A stretch of DNA of 22,700 nt, taken from assembly GCF_034470605.1 (NCBI RefSeq), contig NZ_JARGYT010000012.1, positions 1 to 22,700 on the forward strand, read 5' to 3'. The notes beneath the pieces were generated by a model. It did not search any database and was not told where the DNA came from. It saw only the letters and a program-made list of their open reading frames with translations. The position numbers were made by a program, and so were the translations under genes. This document shows positions 1 through 7,785 of the stretch, one piece after another. This stretch comes from Cyrtobacter comes. GTDB lineage: Bacteria; Pseudomonadota; Alphaproteobacteria; Rickettsiales; Midichloriaceae. Position 1 is the first letter of the stretch, and every line of letters begins with the position of its first letter.

Positions 1-30
1 GAAACAACCTTTTATCCATCTAAATACCAT
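1..30 (-). CDS. Start of probable IS transposase (partial)
   Basis: A minus-strand ATG at 30-28 opens a frame of ten codons (MVFRWIKGCF) before the window ends. It is preceded by a good GGAGG site eight bases upstream. The same start occurs at the right edge. Position inside an IS end, about 66 bases from the terminal repeat, makes a transposase the likely product. No catalytic residues are in view, so the family cannot be confirmed. Confidence 0.45.
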   Translation of the reverse strand, partial: MVFRWIKGCF

Positions 31-96
31 ATTTATCGCCTCCAATATAATATTGCATCTTTTCCATTATTTGGCAAAACCTTTGTTAACAGTGCC
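1..96 (-). mobile_element. IS element end, outward-facing copy at left edge
   Basis: These bases are the reverse complement of the last 97 bases of the window, apparently identical. The inner boundary ends in AACAGTGCC, so read inward from the tip the element begins GGCACTGTTAACAAAGG. The GGCACTGTT tip resembles IS6-family (IS26-like) termini, but family assignment from a tip alone is weak. A CCTCC at 39-43 is the ribosome binding site, on the minus strand, of an ORF starting at 30 and leaving the window. The rest of the element lies outside, so neither the far terminus nor a target duplication can be seen. The element abuts and truncates the repeat-protein gene to its right. Confidence 0.75.
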
Positions 97-1744
97 TAAG
101 GGTATCGCACTGAAGGTGGGGGGTGCTGCATATGGCGCTGTGAAGAGCAGGATGGGTGATTCTACAGATGATAGTAGTAAAGATAGTGTGCGCGATCAGA
201 GAGGTGCTGATTTAATTAGTAGTGGTGCAAGAGATAATAGCGTAAGTGATAATGTGAAATTGGATATAAATGTAAACGGAAAAGTTATAAAAGCGGACAA
301 TGAGGTTAAAATTAATGTGAATGGGGATAAAATTAGTGTCAACGGAGAAGAGTTAAAAGGTAAGGAGCTTGAGCTAAATATAAAAGATAATAGGGATAAT
401 GCACCTAATATAGCAGAAATGACAGTGAAAATTAGTGCGCTAGTTGATGGGGGTGTCAAGATAAACGGTAAGGACTTTAAGGCTGATGAGCTAAGAGTTA
501 GCTTTAATGAAGGTAAAATAAAGGTTAATGGGCAAGAAATAGATAATGCTGCTGCTGATGATAATAAAGGTAGTATAGAGAAAGGTGGTGCTGCTGATAA
601 AGGTTCTGACAGCGCTGAAGATAGGGCTATAAGCGCTGAAGATAGAGCTATAAAAGATTTAACGGGTGAGGGAAGGGATTTAAAAATAGTAGACAATTTA
701 AGTAATGTTGAATTAATAAATAATCCAGATGATAAAGATGCCCTAAACGGATCTGGTGATAAATCAGGGATTAAGAGGGGTAATGAAGATGATCTTGAGG
801 GTTTGCATGAAAGTGGTGATAAGCTAAAATTAGACGGTGATATTCTTGAAAAGAATGAATTAAAAGAATCTAGAGATGATGTATCCGCTGCTACAGATTC
901 TATAGTACCAGTAGTGGGGCTTGGTGGAGGTATGATGGTTGGTGATTTGCCTGATCATACTGAGGGTGATAAAGATAGCAAGGGCTCTACTGCTGATAAA
1001 CTGATGCAAGAGGATGTGGCAGAGGTGAAAGAAAAGTATGAGGAGATAGAGAGGATAAGTGAAGAAATCAATGAGGCAAAGAATGAGGCAAATGGTATTC
1101 AGGAGAATGCACAGGATTCTTTAGAATTTAATGAAAGTAGGCAGATAGATGATTCAGTGGATAACCAAGATAATAGATCAGGTGGTGCGGAGAGTGAGAA
1201 AGCATCTGATAAGCTCCATGAGATGCAAGAGGATGTGGCAGAGGTGAAAGAAAAGTATGAGGAGATAGAGAGGATAAGTGAAGAAATCAATGAGGCAAAG
1301 AATGAGGCAAATGGTATTCAGGAGAATGCACAGGATTCTTTAGAATTTAATGAAAGTAGGCAGATAGATGATTCAGTGGATAACCAAGATAATAGATCAG
1401 GTGGTGCGGAGAGTGAGAAAGCATCTGATAAGCTCCATGAGATGCAAGAGGATGTGGCAGAGGTGAAAGAAAAGTATGAGGAGATAGAGAGGATAAGTGG
1501 GTCAATTGATGGTGAAGATGCTGGGTTAAGTAGAAATATAGAGGGTGGTATTTTAGTATCAGAGGGTCTTGTAGATGATAATAATATTGAAGATAGCGAT
1601 GTATCTGAATCCAGCAAAGATAATGGGACGGTAGAGGGTAATGAAGGTGGTGAGGAAGAGGTGAAAATAGATGATAAGGATGATAATCTTGAAGAAGAGC
1701 TAGATAAAACGCATGAGGGAGTAGCTGATGATAAAAAGACTTAA
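53..1744 (+). CDS. Acidic tandem-repeat protein, 5'-truncated by IS
   Basis: The function is not recognised. The frame is open to the left window edge, and its first 15 or so codons (from a TTG at 53) are IS sequence. The native N-terminus is therefore lost and the true start is unknown; an ATG at 152 is the first methionine outside the IS. About 550 residues follow, very rich in D, E, K, N and G. Residues about 65-165 hold several strand-like blocks built on 'VNG' (INVNG, ISVNG, KINGK, KVNGQ), suggesting a repeated beta fold. Residues 318-482 are two complete and one partial copy of a 73-residue, probably helical, E/K-rich repeat. There is no membrane segment or known domain. Composition and repeats resemble surface or effector proteins of intracellular bacteria (inference). 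It may be a non-functional remnant. Confidence 0.6.
   Translation: MHLFHYLAKPLLTVPKGIALKVGGAAYGAVKSRMGDSTDDSSKDSVRDQRGADLISSGARDNSVSDNVKLDINVNGKVIKADNEVKINVNGDKISVNGEELKGKELELNIKDNRDNAPNIAEMTVKISALVDGGVKINGKDFKADELRVSFNEGKIKVNGQEIDNAAADDNKGSIEKGGAADKGSDSAEDRAISAEDRAIKDLTGEGRDLKIVDNLSNVELINNPDDKDALNGSGDKSGIKRGNEDDLEGLHESGDKLKLDGDILEKNELKESRDDVSAATDSIVPVVGLGGGMMVGDLPDHTEGDKDSKGSTADKLMQEDVAEVKEKYEEIERISEEINEAKNEANGIQENAQDSLEFNESRQIDDSVDNQDNRSGGAESEKASDKLHEMQEDVAEVKEKYEEIERISEEINEAKNEANGIQENAQDSLEFNESRQIDDSVDNQDNRSGGAESEKASDKLHEMQEDVAEVKEKYEEIERISGSIDGEDAGLSRNIEGGILVSEGLVDDNNIEDSDVSESSKDNGTVEGNEGGEEEVKIDDKDDNLEEELDKTHEGVADDKKT
1004..1499 (+). repeat. 219-bp tandem repeat, 2.3 copies, in coding sequence
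   Basis: Units begin at 1004, 1223 and 1442, a period of exactly 219 bp (73 codons, frame-preserving). The first two copies appear identical at the nucleotide level, and the third stops after 57-58 bases. Each unit begins with codons for MQEDVAEVKEKYEEIERIS. Near-identity at DNA level points to recent duplication or ongoing homogenisation, and to likely copy-number variation between strains. Confidence 0.9.
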
Positions 1745-1758
1745 GAAAGTTTTTAGTC
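1733..1758 (-). terminator. Candidate terminator for the VOC gene
   Basis: A short hairpin pairs GACTTAA (1738-1744) with TTTAGTC (1752-1758), with one mismatch. Read on the minus strand it is followed by TTTTTATC. It sits just after the stop of the minus-strand VOC gene and overlaps the end of the convergent repeat-protein gene. The stem is short, so the call is tentative. Confidence 0.35.
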
Positions 1759-1803
1759 AAAAATAGGCATAAAGCTGTAGCCCATTGTTAGTAATATATT
1801 TCC

Positions 1804-2169
1804 TTAATTTGTATGTAGCGCTATCTTATTCCCTTCAGAGTCTAGAACAATTGCCCTATAGCCCCATGGTCCAATCTGTTCCTTTTCCACTAAAACTTTA
1901 CCTCCTTGCTTAGTTACATTTTCTAGAGCATCATCCAATCTACCATCAACAGAAAAATACAATAAAATACCATCATTTGATGGGCGCATCTCTGATGTTT
2001 CGACTAGGCAGCCGGTCACGCCACCATCTTTGCATGGAATGACAGCAAAAACGAAATCATCATATTTTGTGACCTCTATTTCCTCTCCCAGCACGTTGGA
2101 ATAAAACTTGATTGCCCTATTTAGACTTATGACTGGAAGATCGAACCAGCAAACGGTATTCGCTTTCAT
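1804..2169 (-). CDS. VOC-family (glyoxalase/bleomycin-resistance-like) protein
   Basis: This is a 121-residue single-module protein of the vicinal oxygen chelate superfamily. The visible signature is a first beta-alpha unit with FDLPVISLNRAIKFYSNVLG (residues 9-28) and the typical final strand pair GPWGYRAIVLDSEGNKIAL (about 100-118). The second half carries the ILLYFSV strand and a helix ending in GG. Single-module members usually act as homodimers on small molecules or bind hydrophobic drugs; the substrate cannot be read from sequence. It starts at an ATG with no clear Shine-Dalgarno site and lies alone, convergent with the repeat-protein gene. It appears intact. Confidence 0.85.
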   Translation of the reverse strand: MKANTVCWFDLPVISLNRAIKFYSNVLGEEIEVTKYDDFVFAVIPCKDGGVTGCLVETSEMRPSNDGILLYFSVDGRLDDALENVTKQGGKVLVEKEQIGPWGYRAIVLDSEGNKIALHTN

Positions 2170-2205
2170 AATATGTAGATTTCTTTATAATTCGGGTTCT
2201 TTACA

Positions 2206-2740
2206 ACTCGGGTTCATTTTGAGGCAAAGACAGACACTAATCAAATAGATAATATATTTAATTCGATGCTGAAAGAGAGCATACTTGATTCTAATATACT
2301 AGATCGTCAAAATTGTGTTTTTATATAGCTCTTTATACTTGTTGAGTTTTTATGAAAGATCGTAAATTTAATTTGTGTTGGTTTTTCTGATTCATCTAGC
2401 TCTTTAGAGACTGGTATAGAGATTAATGTGAGTTCTAGGAAAGAAGAAGTAAAGGTAATCTTGATCTATGTAGCTGGATAAAATGATGTAATTTTTTAAG
2501 TTTATGAAGTTCCTATATCTAACAGATGTTGATCTACTTGAGAAGATAGGTGATTTGCATGGTGGTTTTTTGTAAAAAGTTGCGCTATTTGTCGAGAATC
2601 TGAAATGGTAATAAACTTTATTGATTGGTTTGATGCTAATGCATATAGCTCAAGCTAGGCCATAGCCCTTGGCAATTGGTATCAATTTCCTTTTCATAAT
2701 CATGACAATTCACAAAAAGTATGGATTTTAAACTAAAGGG
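2206..2740 (+). pseudogene. Decayed coding remnants, origin unknown
   Basis: Plus-strand stretches read like protein but are broken by stops and frame changes. The first, about 2206-2328, runs to a TAG. A second starts at an ATG near 2352 (MKDRKFNLCWF), changes frame, and continues with SSSSLETGIEINVSS to a TAA near 2481. A third, about 2546-2735, contains VINFIDWFDANAYSSS, a TAG, then GNWYQFPFHNHDNSQK. Whether these belong to one ancestral gene is uncertain, and no family is recognised. Similar decaying DNA is common in Rickettsiales genomes. Confidence 0.3.
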
Positions 2741-3361
2741 CTTGAAGGTTTTGGAATATATGTAAATTAATTTTGATGGTTATTTGCCTTTAGTGCTAAC
2801 ATTATGCGATATAGTCTCATATAATTAGTTAAAGGAAATACTTTAGCTGCTGATATTTAAGTATTACCTGACTTGATGAATCTCGTTACTCTCACAAATC
2901 TAGACTGTATATGATCACCTTTAGATCAAAAAACATATCATTTCTGTTAGTTTAACTTCAATTACTATACAATAGAACCAGTGATTTTATACTGCTGCTA
3001 TTCAATAACAAAGTGTACATATAGTGATTTAAGTTGAATCAGCATAAGTTGTAATATATTATCTATCTACGCTATCTCAAATAAAATAGTTATATATTAA
3101 ACATACACTTTATTAGCAATGTCTAAACATATATCGAATATGTTATAGCAAACTTATATAAAGAGTTATACACTATGTATAAGTGAGGGTAGCTTGATAT
3201 AGGCATATAAATTTATAGTAAAATTAATACAGTTATCATAAGTTTATACCTCGTTGTCTATTGCTGCGATTTATAGCTACACTTAATATAAGTTAGCTAT
3301 TTTATAGGTTGTACTTATCATTTACTCTCTGTGTTGATGTAACTAGTAATTTATTTAAAGT
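2741..3361. other. Intergenic region with no recognisable gene
   Basis: This is very AT-rich DNA with stops in all frames at short intervals. Apart from one copy of the dispersed 75-bp repeat (3020-3094), no tRNA, conserved RNA or convincing promoter is seen. It leads into the lipoprotein gene at 3362. Confidence 0.5.
3020..3094 (+). repeat. Dispersed MITE-like repeat, copy A
   Basis: One of four related copies. The shared core is TATAGTGATTTAAG at one end, GTAATATATTATCTATC in the middle and CTCAAATAAAATAG with a closing TATA at the other. The outer ends are imperfect inverted repeats of each other (TATAGTGATTT against TATAACTATTT). It lies between the decayed region and the lipoprotein gene. 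Confidence 0.7.
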
Positions 3362-3709
3362 ATGAAAAGAATTTTTGCTCTTTCTATCTGTGCAATTGTA
3401 GTTTCCGGGTGTTTTAGCAGTACTATTGTTATACCTGAAAGCGATGGTAAATATAAGCTTGTGTCAGCATCCAGTAGACGGTCTGATGCTCTTTCTGATG
3501 GTGTAAAGGAGGCTGGTAAGTATTGTAAGAAGAGGAAGCTTGATGTGAGTATACTGAGCTCTGAAGTGCAGTACAAAGGCGGTATGGATCCAACCACCAA
3601 ACAAGCCCTTGCATCAGTCACATCTTCTCTTGCAAGAGCTACAGGCTCATTCCAAACAGTAGATACATCTGAGGATTATGAAGCCACAATAATATTTACA
3701 TGTAAATAA
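3362..3709 (+). CDS. Small lipoprotein of unknown function
   Basis: A 115-residue protein with a lipoprotein signal: positive MKR, a hydrophobic stretch, then the lipobox VSGC ending at Cys17. It should be cleaved before Cys17, acylated and held at a membrane facing the periplasm. The mature part has a short beta segment (TIVIPESDGKYKLVSASS), then a helix with AGKYCKKRKL and a C-terminal beta segment ending FTCK. Two further cysteines (in AGKYC and FTCK) could form a disulphide (inference). No function is recognised. It stands alone between long spacers and appears intact. Confidence 0.8.
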   Translation: MKRIFALSICAIVVSGCFSSTIVIPESDGKYKLVSASSRRSDALSDGVKEAGKYCKKRKLDVSILSSEVQYKGGMDPTTKQALASVTSSLARATGSFQTVDTSEDYEATIIFTCK

Positions 3710-3895
3710 GGCGTTATATAGCACTAATTTGTTCAAATGCTTGGGAAAATGTCAAGTTACGTAGCTTTGGTTTGCAAAGAATAGTAAATTGGCTAGATAT
3801 TAGGACTTGGTGCTAGCATAAAAAGTTTAGATAAATTGGTAATATTCTGATATATGCTTGATTTGCATTCAATCGATCTAGATTGAGAATATTAT

Positions 3896-3964
3896 GCGGG
3901 ATGTATAAGTGAAGAAATATGAGATTTAAATTGAAACTATAATGATTCATATGTAACATCCCGC
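3896..3964. promoter_or_regulatory. Inverted repeat upstream of nrdB, possible control site
   Basis: GCGGGATGT (3896-3904) is repeated inverted as ACATCCCGC (3956-3964), ending 38 bases before the nrdB start. A smaller inverted repeat, ATTCAATC with GATTGAGAAT, lies just upstream, around 3867-3890. The bases between the arms include a TATAAT hexamer near 3939 without a convincing -35 element. No NrdR-box consensus was found. The arms could form an RNA stem or flank a binding region; this is a guess. Confidence 0.25.
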
Positions 3965-4002
3965 TCTAATTTTATATTAGAAATTATTTCATTTAATCTG
4001 CT

Positions 4003-4986
4003 ATGTCATTATTAGAGCCTAGGGCATTCTATAAGCCTTTTCAGTATCCATTTGCATATGATGCTTGGCAAATGCAGCAGCGGATCCATTGGATGCCTGA
4101 AGAGGTATCTATGGCAGATGATGTTAGAGATTGGAAGTACTCTTTAAGTGAATCAGAGCGTCATCTACTTACGCAGATTTTCAGATTTTTTACTCAAGCT
4201 GATATAGAGGTTAGTAACTGCTATATGCAGAATTACGGTAAAATTTTTAAGCCAAAAGAGGTTCAGATGATGCTTGCTGCATTTTCAAATATAGAAACTA
4301 TACATATAGCTGCGTATGCACATCTACTAGATACGGTCGGTATGCCAGAAGTTGAATATCAGGCCTTTCTCAAATATGAGCAAATGAAAAATAAGTATGA
4401 TTATTTGCAGCAATTCAACGTGGATACAAAGCTTGATATAGCAAAAACTCTTGCTGTATTTGGCGCGTTCACAGAAGGGCTTCAGCTATTTGGGTCTTTT
4501 GCAATGTTAATGAATTTTCAGAGATTCGGCAAGATGAAGGGTATGGGCCAAATAGTTGCATGGTCTGTTAGGGATGAAACCCTCCATACAGATTCCATAA
4601 CACATTTGTTTAGAATTTTTATCAACGAAAATCCAGAAGTATGGTCAGATGAGCTAATAGCCTTCTTATATAATGCATGTAGAAAAATTGTTGAATTAGA
4701 AGATGCATTTATAGACCTTGCATTTGAGTTTGGTGGCGCTATAGAAGGCATAACAGCATTGGATGTGAAGTTATATATAAGGTTTATTGCTAATAGGAGG
4801 CTAAAGCAACTTGGCCTTAGTAGCATTTTTGATATAAAGAAAAATCCTCTCCCATGGATGGATGAGATTTTAAATTCACCGGAGCATGCAAATTTTTTCG
4901 AAGCAAGATCAACAGAATATGCTAGAGCTGCAACTAAAGGTAACTGGGATCAGGCTTTTGAGTATCATAAGAATGCTAACACATAA
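4003..4986 (+). CDS. nrdB: Ribonucleotide reductase class Ia, beta subunit
   Basis: The 327-residue small subunit of aerobic ribonucleotide reductase. It houses the di-iron tyrosyl radical that starts reduction of ribonucleoside diphosphates by the alpha subunit. All expected residues are visible: iron ligands Asp67, Glu98, His101, Glu158, Glu192 and His195, and the radical Tyr105 in ETIHIAAYAH (E-x2-H-x3-Y). GAFTEGLQLFGSF and VRDETLH are typical family motifs. Length is normal. nrdA is not in the window, so the subunits are encoded apart or beyond the window. It starts at an ATG with no clear Shine-Dalgarno site. murJ follows after nine bases, so the two are probably cotranscribed. Confidence 0.96.
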   Translation: MSLLEPRAFYKPFQYPFAYDAWQMQQRIHWMPEEVSMADDVRDWKYSLSESERHLLTQIFRFFTQADIEVSNCYMQNYGKIFKPKEVQMMLAAFSNIETIHIAAYAHLLDTVGMPEVEYQAFLKYEQMKNKYDYLQQFNVDTKLDIAKTLAVFGAFTEGLQLFGSFAMLMNFQRFGKMKGMGQIVAWSVRDETLHTDSITHLFRIFINENPEVWSDELIAFLYNACRKIVELEDAFIDLAFEFGGAIEGITALDVKLYIRFIANRRLKQLGLSSIFDIKKNPLPWMDEILNSPEHANFFEARSTEYARAATKGNWDQAFEYHKNANT

Positions 4987-4995
4987 TTTTAATCA

Positions 4996-6513
4996 ATGGA
5001 AAATGCTATAAAATCTAACGATGCTAAATTTATAAAAAGTACGCTGCTTGTTGCCGTTGCTACTCTGTGTTCTAGAATAGCTGGTTATATAAGGGATGCG
5101 TTTTTTGCATTTTATTTTGGTACTGGGTCTGTTGGTGAGGCTTTTATTGCCTCATTCAGATTTATGAATTTGTTCAGGGTAATGCTGGGAGAAGGGGGGT
5201 TTAGCTCTGCTTTTGTACCAATTTTTTCTAAAAAATTTAAAAGTAATATTAGCAATGCGATTTCTTTGTCTTCAAATATTCAATCGATACTTTTATTAAC
5301 AACAATTACCCTGGTAAGTCTCTCTCTTTTTTTTATAGAAGATTTAGTAAAATTCTTAACGCCAGGGTTTGTTGATGATCAATGTAAATTCTTACTTACA
5401 ATAAGCCTTTCCAAAATTATCTTCATTTATGCTGTTTTTATCTGCTTATCTGCATTTTATGGCAGTATGCTAAATAGCATAGGCTCATTTTTACCTTTTT
5501 CTATTACGCCAATAATACTTAATGTATCGCTAATACTATCTTTGTATTTTCTTAATACAGAAAGTAAGGCTCATGATGCGGCGTATGGCGTTTTAATTTC
5601 TGGATTAATAGAGTTATCGCTTTTGATATACTTTATGAATAAAAATATGATCCTACCTAAAATTCAATTACCTAGAATAAATGATGAGGCAAAAAAAGTT
5701 ATATCGAAAGCTTTTAATTGCATTATTAGCGCTGGAATAAATCAAATTAATATATGGGTAAATGTGATGTTTGCATCTAGTATCTCAGGTGCGCTTTCAT
5801 ATATTTATTACACAGACAGATTGATCCAACTTCCACTTGCAATAATTGGGACTTCTGCCGCAACTGTTTTATTACCGCTTTTATCTACACAAAAGGATAA
5901 GTCTAATAATATTGCAATAAATTTTGTCTTATTTTTCATTATACCATCATGTTTTGCTTTATTTACATTTTCTGATGAGATAGTGAGAATATTGCTAGAG
6001 AGGGGTAAATTTGATAGCCAATCCACATATAATACTGCAACTTTAACGCATGTTATGTCTATTGCCTTACCAGCTTATGCATTAATAAAAATATTCAACA
6101 ACTCATTTTATTCGATGGGGGATACAAAGACCCCTATGCTTATTTCTATAATAACTGCGCTAATAAATGCTTTTTCTGCCTATTTTGGGATTAAGCTATT
6201 CGGTTATCTTGGAATTGGAATTGCTACAGTAATTTCTTCTTGGTGTAATTTGTTACTTTTATCATATACATTAAGAAAATATAATATTAATTTAATCAAA
6301 GGCTTGGGGATAAAGATTTTATTATATATCACTTGTGCCTTTTTTATGACCGTTCTATCAAAATTCCTCATGAAAACATTTTTATATTATGGTATGATGG
6401 TTTCCACTTTATCCTCTTTTTTTATTGGCGGTGTGTTTTATATAGCATCGACTGTATTTTTATTGAAAATCTTGAAAAATTTTGTAAAAAAAAATGAATC
6501 AACAAAAAAGTAG
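4996..6513 (+). CDS. murJ: Lipid II flippase MurJ (MviN family)
   Basis: A 505-residue integral membrane protein of the MOP exporter superfamily that moves lipid II across the inner membrane for peptidoglycan synthesis. The family start is clear: ATLCSRIAGYIRDAFFAFYF, then an EAFIASFRFMNLFR region and GEGGFSSAFVPIF. Many hydrophobic segments follow, consistent with the usual 14 helices, and the C-terminus is lysine-rich. Length matches the family. It follows nrdB by nine bases and overlaps pssA by 20 bases, indicating translational coupling. Presence of murJ implies that the organism still makes at least some peptidoglycan precursor. Confidence 0.95.
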   Translation: MENAIKSNDAKFIKSTLLVAVATLCSRIAGYIRDAFFAFYFGTGSVGEAFIASFRFMNLFRVMLGEGGFSSAFVPIFSKKFKSNISNAISLSSNIQSILLLTTITLVSLSLFFIEDLVKFLTPGFVDDQCKFLLTISLSKIIFIYAVFICLSAFYGSMLNSIGSFLPFSITPIILNVSLILSLYFLNTESKAHDAAYGVLISGLIELSLLIYFMNKNMILPKIQLPRINDEAKKVISKAFNCIISAGINQINIWVNVMFASSISGALSYIYYTDRLIQLPLAIIGTSAATVLLPLLSTQKDKSNNIAINFVLFFIIPSCFALFTFSDEIVRILLERGKFDSQSTYNTATLTHVMSIALPAYALIKIFNNSFYSMGDTKTPMLISIITALINAFSAYFGIKLFGYLGIGIATVISSWCNLLLLSYTLRKYNINLIKGLGIKILLYITCAFFMTVLSKFLMKTFLYYGMMVSTLSSFFIGGVFYIASTVFLLKILKNFVKKNESTKK

Positions 6514-7234
6514 CATAACATTAGCTAGTCTTATACCAAATATAGTTACACTTTTTGCATTATGCCTTGGATCAACTGCGATTAGGTATAGCCTTGATTT
6601 AAAATTCGAAACAGCTGTCTCGTTGATAGTTATTGCCGCAATAATAGATGGTCTTGATGGTCGTATAGCAAGATTTTTGAATTTATCTAGTAATTTTGGT
6701 GCGCAACTGGACTCTTTGGCAGATTTGGTTAATTTCGGCATAGCTCCAGGTATAGCGATATATATATGGTCTTTATCTAAAATACCTTATAGAGGGATAG
6801 GATGGGCTATAGTTTTGTTTTATATAGTTTGCTCTGCATTTAGGCTTGCTAGGTTTAATGCGGGGGCAGTAGGTATTCATAAGGAAAAAAGTGGGCCAAA
6901 TATGTTAGCAACGTTTGAAGGTGTGCCAATGCCAGTTGCGGCAGTGCTTTCTATGATGCCAATGATGGTATCATTTATAAATCATGATATTGCAATTTAT
7001 AGTAATGCTATTGCAGTTTATGTGGTAATTATAGCTATACTTATGGTGAGCAGTATGCCAACCCCGTCTATTAAAAATATAACAATTAATCGTAATAATT
7101 TGCCTATATCTATTGCATTGTTGGGCGCTTTCATAACTGCTGCGTTGCTGGAGCCTTGGATAGTCTTGCCAACTATAGGGGCATTATATTTAATAGCGCT
7201 CCCATTTTTTGCACATTATAGTAGAAAAAAGTAG
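6494..7234 (+). CDS. pssA: CDP-diacylglycerol-serine O-phosphatidyltransferase
   Basis: A 246-residue membrane enzyme that makes phosphatidylserine from CDP-diacylglycerol and L-serine, the step leading to phosphatidylethanolamine. The CDP-alcohol phosphatidyltransferase motif DGx2ARx8Gx3Dx3D is complete (Asp55, Gly56, Ala59, Arg60, Gly69, Asp73, Asp77). The early segment LIPNIVTLFALCLGSTAIRY and the downstream 'SAFRLARFN' are typical of the PssA branch rather than PgsA. About seven to eight hydrophobic segments are present. The start ATG lies inside the end of murJ after an A-rich run. No psd gene is in view. Confidence 0.93.
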   Translation: MNQQKSSITLASLIPNIVTLFALCLGSTAIRYSLDLKFETAVSLIVIAAIIDGLDGRIARFLNLSSNFGAQLDSLADLVNFGIAPGIAIYIWSLSKIPYRGIGWAIVLFYIVCSAFRLARFNAGAVGIHKEKSGPNMLATFEGVPMPVAAVLSMMPMMVSFINHDIAIYSNAIAVYVVIIAILMVSSMPTPSIKNITINRNNLPISIALLGAFITAALLEPWIVLPTIGALYLIALPFFAHYSRKK

Positions 7235-7488
7235 TCATAAAAATTGGTATACTTCCTGATAGGGGCTCGAGGGCCTACGCTTGGGGATTATTTCCTTGGA
7301 GGAGCTAAAAGTTTGGAGGGGGTTTTTGGAAAATGGCTAATCTAAACAAACGAGTCCTCTATAGTCATGTTTGCATCTTCATTGAACTTATTTTCGAAAG
7401 AGTATCAAGATAATTCCATGGTATGAATAGCTGCGATATGATTGAATTTGAGCTCAAATCTCTTTTGCTTATGTATATATTTATCAGC
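7235..7488. other. Spacer after pssA with a G-rich patch
   Basis: No gene is supported. The first 120 bases include an unusually G-rich patch for this AT-rich window (about 7260-7345, with runs GGGG, GGAGG and GGAGGGGG). No tRNA fold or intact frame was found in it; short frames on both strands are broken. No terminator for pssA was seen here. Confidence 0.4.
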
Positions 7489-7525
7489 GCGTATTAAATG
7501 CAAATGATATTTGCATTTAATACGC
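7489..7525. repeat. Perfect 17-bp-arm palindrome
   Basis: GCGTATTAAATGCAAAT (7489-7505) is followed by GAT and a perfect inverted copy (7509-7525). The 37-base structure would form a strong 17-bp stem with a three-base loop. No T-run follows on either strand, so it is not a standard terminator. It lies in a gene-free spacer. It could be a protein-binding site, a processed RNA hairpin or a small palindromic repeat; no second copy is in the window. Confidence 0.8.
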
Positions 7526-7600
7526 TTATGTCATTATATGGATTGTCGTGCGTTCTGCTTTTAAATTACTATATTTGATGCTTACTGTATCTATAAATTT

Positions 7601-7700
7601 TTATTGTATAGCGAAGTCAGTATAAAACGTCATATAAAATAGGAGTTAAGAAGCTAGAGCAATTATTGCGCCATTTTATACTATCTTAGCTATACAATAA
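7601..7700. repeat. Inverted repeat with 29-bp arms and 42-bp spacer
   Basis: The arm at 7601-7629 (TTATTGTATAGCGAAG onward) recurs inverted at 7672-7700 with four mismatches. The whole 100-bp unit resembles a MITE or a decayed small palindromic element. It lies just before copy B of the dispersed repeat, and both tips carry TATTGTATAG. No coding sequence is inside. Confidence 0.7.
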
Positions 7701-7712
7701 CTCAAATTACTA

Positions 7713-7785
7713 TATAGCCGTGTTATTTGAGGTAGATTGGGGTAATATCGCCTATATTACAGCTTATGCAGCTTAAATCACTATA
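7713..7785 (-). repeat. Dispersed MITE-like repeat, copy B
   Basis: The reverse complement reads TATAGTGATTTAAGCTGCAT, then GTAATATAGGCGATA, and ends CTCAAATAACACGGCTATA. It matches copies A and D over the ends and middle. It abuts the TAG stop (7788-7786) of the next minus-strand gene, so the element sits directly after that stop codon. Confidence 0.65.

Noticed and set aside
1004..1499. CRISPR-like array
   Set aside because: Repeats are long, directly adjacent, codon-phased and inside an open frame; there are no spacers or cas genes.
196..1760. Long minus-strand frames opposite the acidic repeat protein (e.g. 196-696, 1318-1617, 1347-1760)
   Set aside because: They are compositional shadows of a D/E/K/G-rich gene: low-complexity Ser/Leu or His/Tyr/Leu products with no domains and no ribosome binding sites.
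4518..4826. Minus-strand frame inside nrdB
   Set aside because: It lies wholly within the well-conserved nrdB and has no family features.
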